7,076 nucleotides of DNA, from NCBI GenBank assembly GCA_002684895.1, contig NYVZ01000011.1, positions 15,309-22,384 of the forward strand, given 5' to 3'. Below, piece by piece: positions 6,145 to 7,076 of this stretch; the first letter of the stretch is position 1; each line of letters begins with the position of its first letter. This DNA is from Pelagibacteraceae bacterium (lineage in GTDB: Bacteria > Pseudomonadota > Alphaproteobacteria > Pelagibacterales > Pelagibacteraceae). Both the position numbers and the translations under genes were made by a program. The notes under the pieces are model-generated. The model was not told where the DNA came from and made no database searches. It saw nothing but the letters and a program-made list of their open reading frames with translations.

Positions 6145-7076
6145 ATGAAATATTTTAAACTAATTCTAACTTTTGTGATATTTACTAATTTATTTTTAGC
6201 GGATGTGCACTCGGTAACTCATGAAAAATTTAAAAAACAATTAAAAAATACAAAAGACAAAATTAATAAATTAAACAAAAATGCACCCAAATCTAAACCA
6301 TCAAAATCAAAGGATGTAAATTTAAAAAATAAAACAACCAGCAAACCTAATTCCACATGTCGAAAAGGTAAGAATTTTATATTTTATGGAAAAACAGATA
6401 ATTATGTTCGGGTAGTTGGACCTGATAAGTATAGAAATGAATATAATGAAGTTAAAGATCCTAAGAAAGTTTTTTCAAATTTTAGTTTTTTATCTCAACG
6501 ACCTAACAAAAAATACTTCGTTGAATATATTTTTGATCCTAATGGAACTGTAACTGCAACAAACATGACAACTTGTAAATCAACGAAATATAATTGGGCT
6601 TTTAAGGGTAGCAGCGTCAAGACAGCGTACAAGGTATATCTAAGTCAAGCAAATCGTGGTGACATTGAAATGGCCATATATCTTAGTCAAGGAAGCATGT
6701 CGTATAAGAATAAAATTCGTTTTCATACTAAGGGTCAATATTCAAATTGCTATAATTACCAAAACCCACAGTGTAACCAACCTATAGCTGAAACGCTTTT
6801 AGTTGGGTTTAGAGATTTAAAGGGTAATAAATCGTATGCACAATTAAAAGACGCTTATCTAGTTAAAGCTGCAGCATTAAAAAAGAAAAAAGAAGAAGAA
6901 AGATTAGCAGCACAAAAAAAAAGGGAAGCTGAAATTAAAGCAAGAGAAGATAGACGGAAGAAGGAATATGAAAGAGCAGAAAAAGAGAGAAGAGAATTTC
7001 GGGAAGAAGCTGCAAAAAAAAGAGCATATTTAAATTCACCAGAAGGAACTCTAGAGTCAGGTTATCAAAATTACAT
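6145..7076 (+). CDS. Large exported protein with coiled-coil C-terminal region, unknown function (3' truncated)
   Basis: The frame is open from the ATG at 6145 to the window end, giving at least 310 residues. Residues 1-19 form a signal peptide (MKYFKLILTFVIFTNLFLA before Asp20). Residues 26-70 are a Lys/Asn/Ser-rich, probably disordered linker. Residues 72 to about 232 look like a folded domain with cysteines at 72, 144, 206 and 210; FDPNGTVTATNMTTC (138-144 region) suggests a beta hairpin. From about 240 to 292 there is a highly charged Lys/Glu/Arg helix, likely a coiled coil, followed by YLNSPEGTLESGYQNY at the edge. Only a weak AAGG lies directly before the ATG (6140-6143), too close for an ideal ribosome binding site, so translation may depend on the leader upstream. 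I do not recognise the family. A periplasmic or envelope location is inferred from the signal peptide. Confidence 0.75.
   Translation, partial: MKYFKLILTFVIFTNLFLADVHSVTHEKFKKQLKNTKDKINKLNKNAPKSKPSKSKDVNLKNKTTSKPNSTCRKGKNFIFYGKTDNYVRVVGPDKYRNEYNEVKDPKKVFSNFSFLSQRPNKKYFVEYIFDPNGTVTATNMTTCKSTKYNWAFKGSSVKTAYKVYLSQANRGDIEMAIYLSQGSMSYKNKIRFHTKGQYSNCYNYQNPQCNQPIAETLLVGFRDLKGNKSYAQLKDAYLVKAAALKKKKEEERLAAQKKREAEIKAREDRRKKEYERAEKERREFREEAAKKRAYLNSPEGTLESGYQNY

Noticed and set aside
1..7076. CRISPR arrays, tRNAs, rRNAs, insertion sequences or attachment sites
   Set aside because: No regularly spaced repeats, tRNA-like cloverleaf, rRNA-like sequence, transposase motif or terminal inverted repeats were seen.

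Overview
The window comes from a very AT-rich, compact bacterial genome: short spacers, overlapping genes and heavy use of A- and T-ending codons. This style, together with alphaproteobacterial-looking transporter and photolyase-like sequences, suggests a streamlined marine alphaproteobacterium of the SAR11/Pelagibacterales kind. That assignment is inference; no rRNA or marker gene is present.

Layout. Positions 1-393 hold the 3' end of a gene whose tail resembles the C-terminal part of a photolyase/cryptochrome-like flavoprotein. A 104-base spacer follows. It has a perfect 11-bp inverted repeat and a possible hairpin that could mask the next gene's ribosome binding site. From 498 to 5252 is one four-gene unit: a periplasmic solute-binding protein with a Lys/Ala-rich C-terminal extension, a strong intrinsic terminator, a fused two-domain ABC permease, a PotA/FbpC-like ATPase and a HAD phosphatase. 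The last three overlap (8 bp, then 4 bp), so they are probably co-translated. The terminator sits between binding protein and permease, and its T-tract runs straight into the permease start codon. This fits abundant binding protein and scarce membrane components.

How the genes work together. The binding protein captures a solute in the periplasm, the fused permease and the ATPase import it, and the HAD enzyme probably removes phosphate from it or from a derived metabolite. The family is often labelled ferric iron. However, the position expected to carry the iron-binding Tyr-Tyr pair reads Phe-Phe, and a phosphatase is coupled to the operon. I therefore favour a phosphorylated organic solute or a phosphonate-type compound. 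The HAD has a DxD motif rather than the DxA of phosphonoacetaldehyde hydrolase, so it is not a classical phosphonatase. The substrate remains unknown.

Positions 5253-7076 are accessory in character: a 65-residue, extremely acidic protein with an XRE-like helix-turn-helix pattern on the minus strand, a small exported protein, a 222-base gap with nested complementary segments that may be a structured RNA or leader, and the 5' part of a large exported protein with a charged coiled coil that runs off the window. None of these three proteins has a function I recognise with confidence. The transporter/phosphatase unit and the structured gap at 5945-6084 are the best places to look for something new.
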